A program made the translations under genes and the position numbers. Below are positions 63,365 through 64,000 of a DNA stretch of 64,000 bases, piece by piece. The notes below the pieces were generated by a model. That model did no database searches. It saw nothing but the letters and a program-made list of their open reading frames with translations, and was not told the DNA's origin. Where the stretch lies: assembly GCF_039729195.1 (NCBI RefSeq), contig NZ_CP155796.1:4526001-4590000 (forward strand), read 5' to 3'. Within the stretch, counting starts at the first letter, position 1; every line of letters begins with the position of its first letter. Source of the stretch: Mycobacterium sp. DL. GTDB lineage: Bacteria > Actinomycetota > Actinomycetes > Mycobacteriales > Mycobacteriaceae.

Positions 63365-64000
<636 letters not shown>

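Overview
The window is high-GC, gene-dense DNA from a mycobacterium, most likely a fast-growing Mycolicibacterium-type species. The evidence is gene order and family content. Two segments match the M. tuberculosis Rv0859-Rv0884 backbone: fadA-fadB on the left, and ercc3, its helicase-associated gene, moaC-mogA-moaE, rpfA, moaD-moaA, yccF, cspB, sepH and serC on the right. F420/PPOX enzymes, an Rpf protein and mycobacterial-type long signal peptides agree with this. All assignments were made by eye; no database search was run.

Left part (1-10 kb): a MarR regulator runs off the left edge. It is divergent from a RidA-like protein and an Old Yellow Enzyme, with two similar palindromic operators in the shared promoter region. 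The fadA-fadB beta-oxidation pair follows. Then come a PPOX-fold protein with a small upstream ORF, a GlxA/AraC-type regulator, an AMP-dependent synthetase and an F420-dependent LLM oxidoreductase.

Accessory part (10-46.6 kb): in M. tuberculosis fadB and ercc3 are convergent neighbours. Here about 41 kb separates them. The first large item is one secreted protein of about 3,630 residues with 19 nearly identical 127/128-residue beta-sandwich repeats plus diverged flanking copies; a CRP-like site lies upstream. Its stop codon lies inside a 96-bp sequence that matches the 3' end of ercc3. The same 96 bp recurs at the true end of ercc3 (46,592), so 25 kb is bracketed by direct repeats. That 25 kb holds a surface- or exo-polysaccharide operon on the + strand, tightly coupled by ATGA/GTGA overlaps. 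It encodes a GT2 and three GT4 glycosyltransferases, a GT-C-like membrane enzyme, another membrane protein, a flippase, a NodB deacetylase, a WecC-type nucleotide-sugar dehydrogenase, a GH113-like glycosidase, a split AT3/SGNH O-acetylation pair, two GNAT-type acyltransferases, a DegT-like PLP protein and a methyltransferase. A secretory lipase and a secreted beta-helix protein on the - strand close the segment. The segment also carries three gene fossils: a head-to-tail remnant of a glycosyltransferase gene, and inverted fragments of the methyltransferase and lipase.

Right part (46.6-64 kb): a conserved core with the XPB helicase module, two molybdopterin operons around rpfA, the small regulators and membrane proteins shared with M. 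tuberculosis, sepH, and the C-terminal part of serC at the edge. The rpfA leader contains a ydaO-type c-di-AMP riboswitch, with a CRP site further upstream.

Working model (inference): the polysaccharide operon makes an acylated, partly deacetylated, uronic-acid-containing surface glycan. The giant repeat protein and the beta-helix protein, which share the same N-terminal design (long signal peptide then acidic Ser/Asp/Glu linker), would be its extracellular protein partners, one structural and one modifying or cleaving.
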